Shown here piece after piece: positions 13,857-14,393 of a DNA stretch of 14,393 nt (position 1 is its first letter; each line of letters begins with the position of its first letter). Under the pieces are notes generated by a model that saw only the letters and a list, made by a program, of their open reading frames with translations, searched no databases and was not told the origin of the DNA. Both the position numbers and the translations under genes were made by a program. Source of the stretch: Anaerolineales bacterium. Its GTDB lineage: Bacteria > Chloroflexota > Anaerolineae > Anaerolineales > Villigracilaceae. The stretch covers positions 1 through 14,393 of the forward strand of contig JAICRQ010000030.1 in the NCBI GenBank assembly GCA_025966435.1. The letters run 5' to 3'.

Positions 13857-14393
13857 ATGGCACCATTTGCTTTAGACCTCGAAAAAACAAAGATCAAAAG
13901 CTCCCTTGTTCGCTTGGAGCCTGCTCTCAATGCATTTGGAAGCATGTTGCTGGTTGCCAAGGCGGAAGACGAGCCAGGATTCCATGAATGGATCACTAAG
14001 ACTCGCTCACAGATGTCCAGCGAGGAACGTTTTCGGCATAAGTTGGTCATGATCGGGTTTCACTATGCCATCCTGCCACAGGTGCCGGGGATCACGTTCG
14101 AAGCGTATCTGGAGGATCTCGAAGCCACTCCCCCCTCGAAATTCCGCGAGCGCCTGCTAAAGGCATATGCCGAAACTTGTTACATAGAAGAAGCCCTAAA
14201 AGACATGAATCGATCTGTCGACTGGGAGGAAGTACTTTCGTCCGCCGGGAATTACGTAGACTTCCTCAAATCCCGTTTTGGCGATGATGGAGTCGATGAA
14301 GATGTGGAAACCCGCGCTCATGAATATGTGATCGATCCTGCTGCCCTCAAGCAGCTCGTTACCGGGCACATCCGCTGGTTCTGGAGAAACTAC
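13857..14393 (+). CDS. ArsR-family HTH regulator, 3'-truncated by window edge
   Basis: Translation gives MAPFALDLEKTKIKSSL and stays open for 179 codons to the window end. The visible part (PALNAFGSMLLVAKAEDEPG, then FHEWITKTRSQMSSEERF, HKLVMIGFHYAILP and FEAYLEDLEA) resembles the long N-terminal region placed before the winged-helix domain in ArsR-type regulators of Chloroflexota. The DNA-binding domain itself would be beyond the window. The start is supported by GGAGA about 7 nt upstream and by the promoter at 13781. The target is unknown. The gene call is firm; the family call is from remembered pattern, not a search. Confidence 0.7.
   Translation, partial: MAPFALDLEKTKIKSSLVRLEPALNAFGSMLLVAKAEDEPGFHEWITKTRSQMSSEERFRHKLVMIGFHYAILPQVPGITFEAYLEDLEATPPSKFRERLLKAYAETCYIEEALKDMNRSVDWEEVLSSAGNYVDFLKSRFGDDGVDEDVETRAHEYVIDPAALKQLVTGHIRWFWRNY

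Overview
The window looks like a chromosomal piece of an Anaerolineae-type member of the Chloroflexota. This is inferred from style rather than from a marker gene. The signs are Thr/Pro-rich linkers on envelope proteins, a lipoprotein with an SH3-like module, a zinc-ribbon/TM/LysM protein, an ArsR-type regulator with the long N-terminal region common in that phylum, and several promoters that sit directly against the start codon. No rRNA, tRNA, CRISPR array, transposase or phage gene was seen.

Layout. (1) 1-1095: 3' part of a homogentisate 1,2-dioxygenase gene (tyrosine/phenylacetate catabolism), cut by the window edge. (2) 1175-2545: a cytosolic-looking serine hydrolase of the class C beta-lactamase/PBP fold. 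(3) 2790-4400 and 4753-6351: two tandem paralogous secreted M28 zinc aminopeptidases with inserted PA domains. Each has its own leader carrying a terminator-like hairpin followed by AAAAGGAGG. (4) 6492-7274: a lipoprotein with SH3-like and Fn3-like domains, converging on typA. (5) 7319-9178 (minus): the translational GTPase TypA/BipA, preceded by a striking 7-bp periodic dyad repeat. (6) 9395-10543 (minus): an AT-richer gene for a TIR domain fused to two SH3b domains, divergent from (7). (7) 10598-10699: a possible 33-aa leader ORF, then a terminator, then an ABC-F ATPase (10776-12449). (8) 12550-13722: a zinc ribbon, TM segment, two LysM domains and an Ig/Fn3-like C-terminus. (9) 13857-14393: start of an ArsR-family regulator.

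Most genes appear to be single transcription units, because nearly every gap holds a recognisable intrinsic terminator. The two peptidases may feed on external protein, and the dioxygenase would fit aromatic amino-acid breakdown, but they are separated by terminators and no operon joins them. The TIR-SH3b gene is the best candidate for an undescribed defence or stress effector. Its start region lies back to back with a leader-ORF/terminator arrangement resembling the attenuators known in front of antibiotic-responsive ABC-F genes. Three genes (6492, 10598, 12550) share an extended -10 box placed 8-10 nt before the ATG, which predicts leaderless or near-leaderless transcripts.
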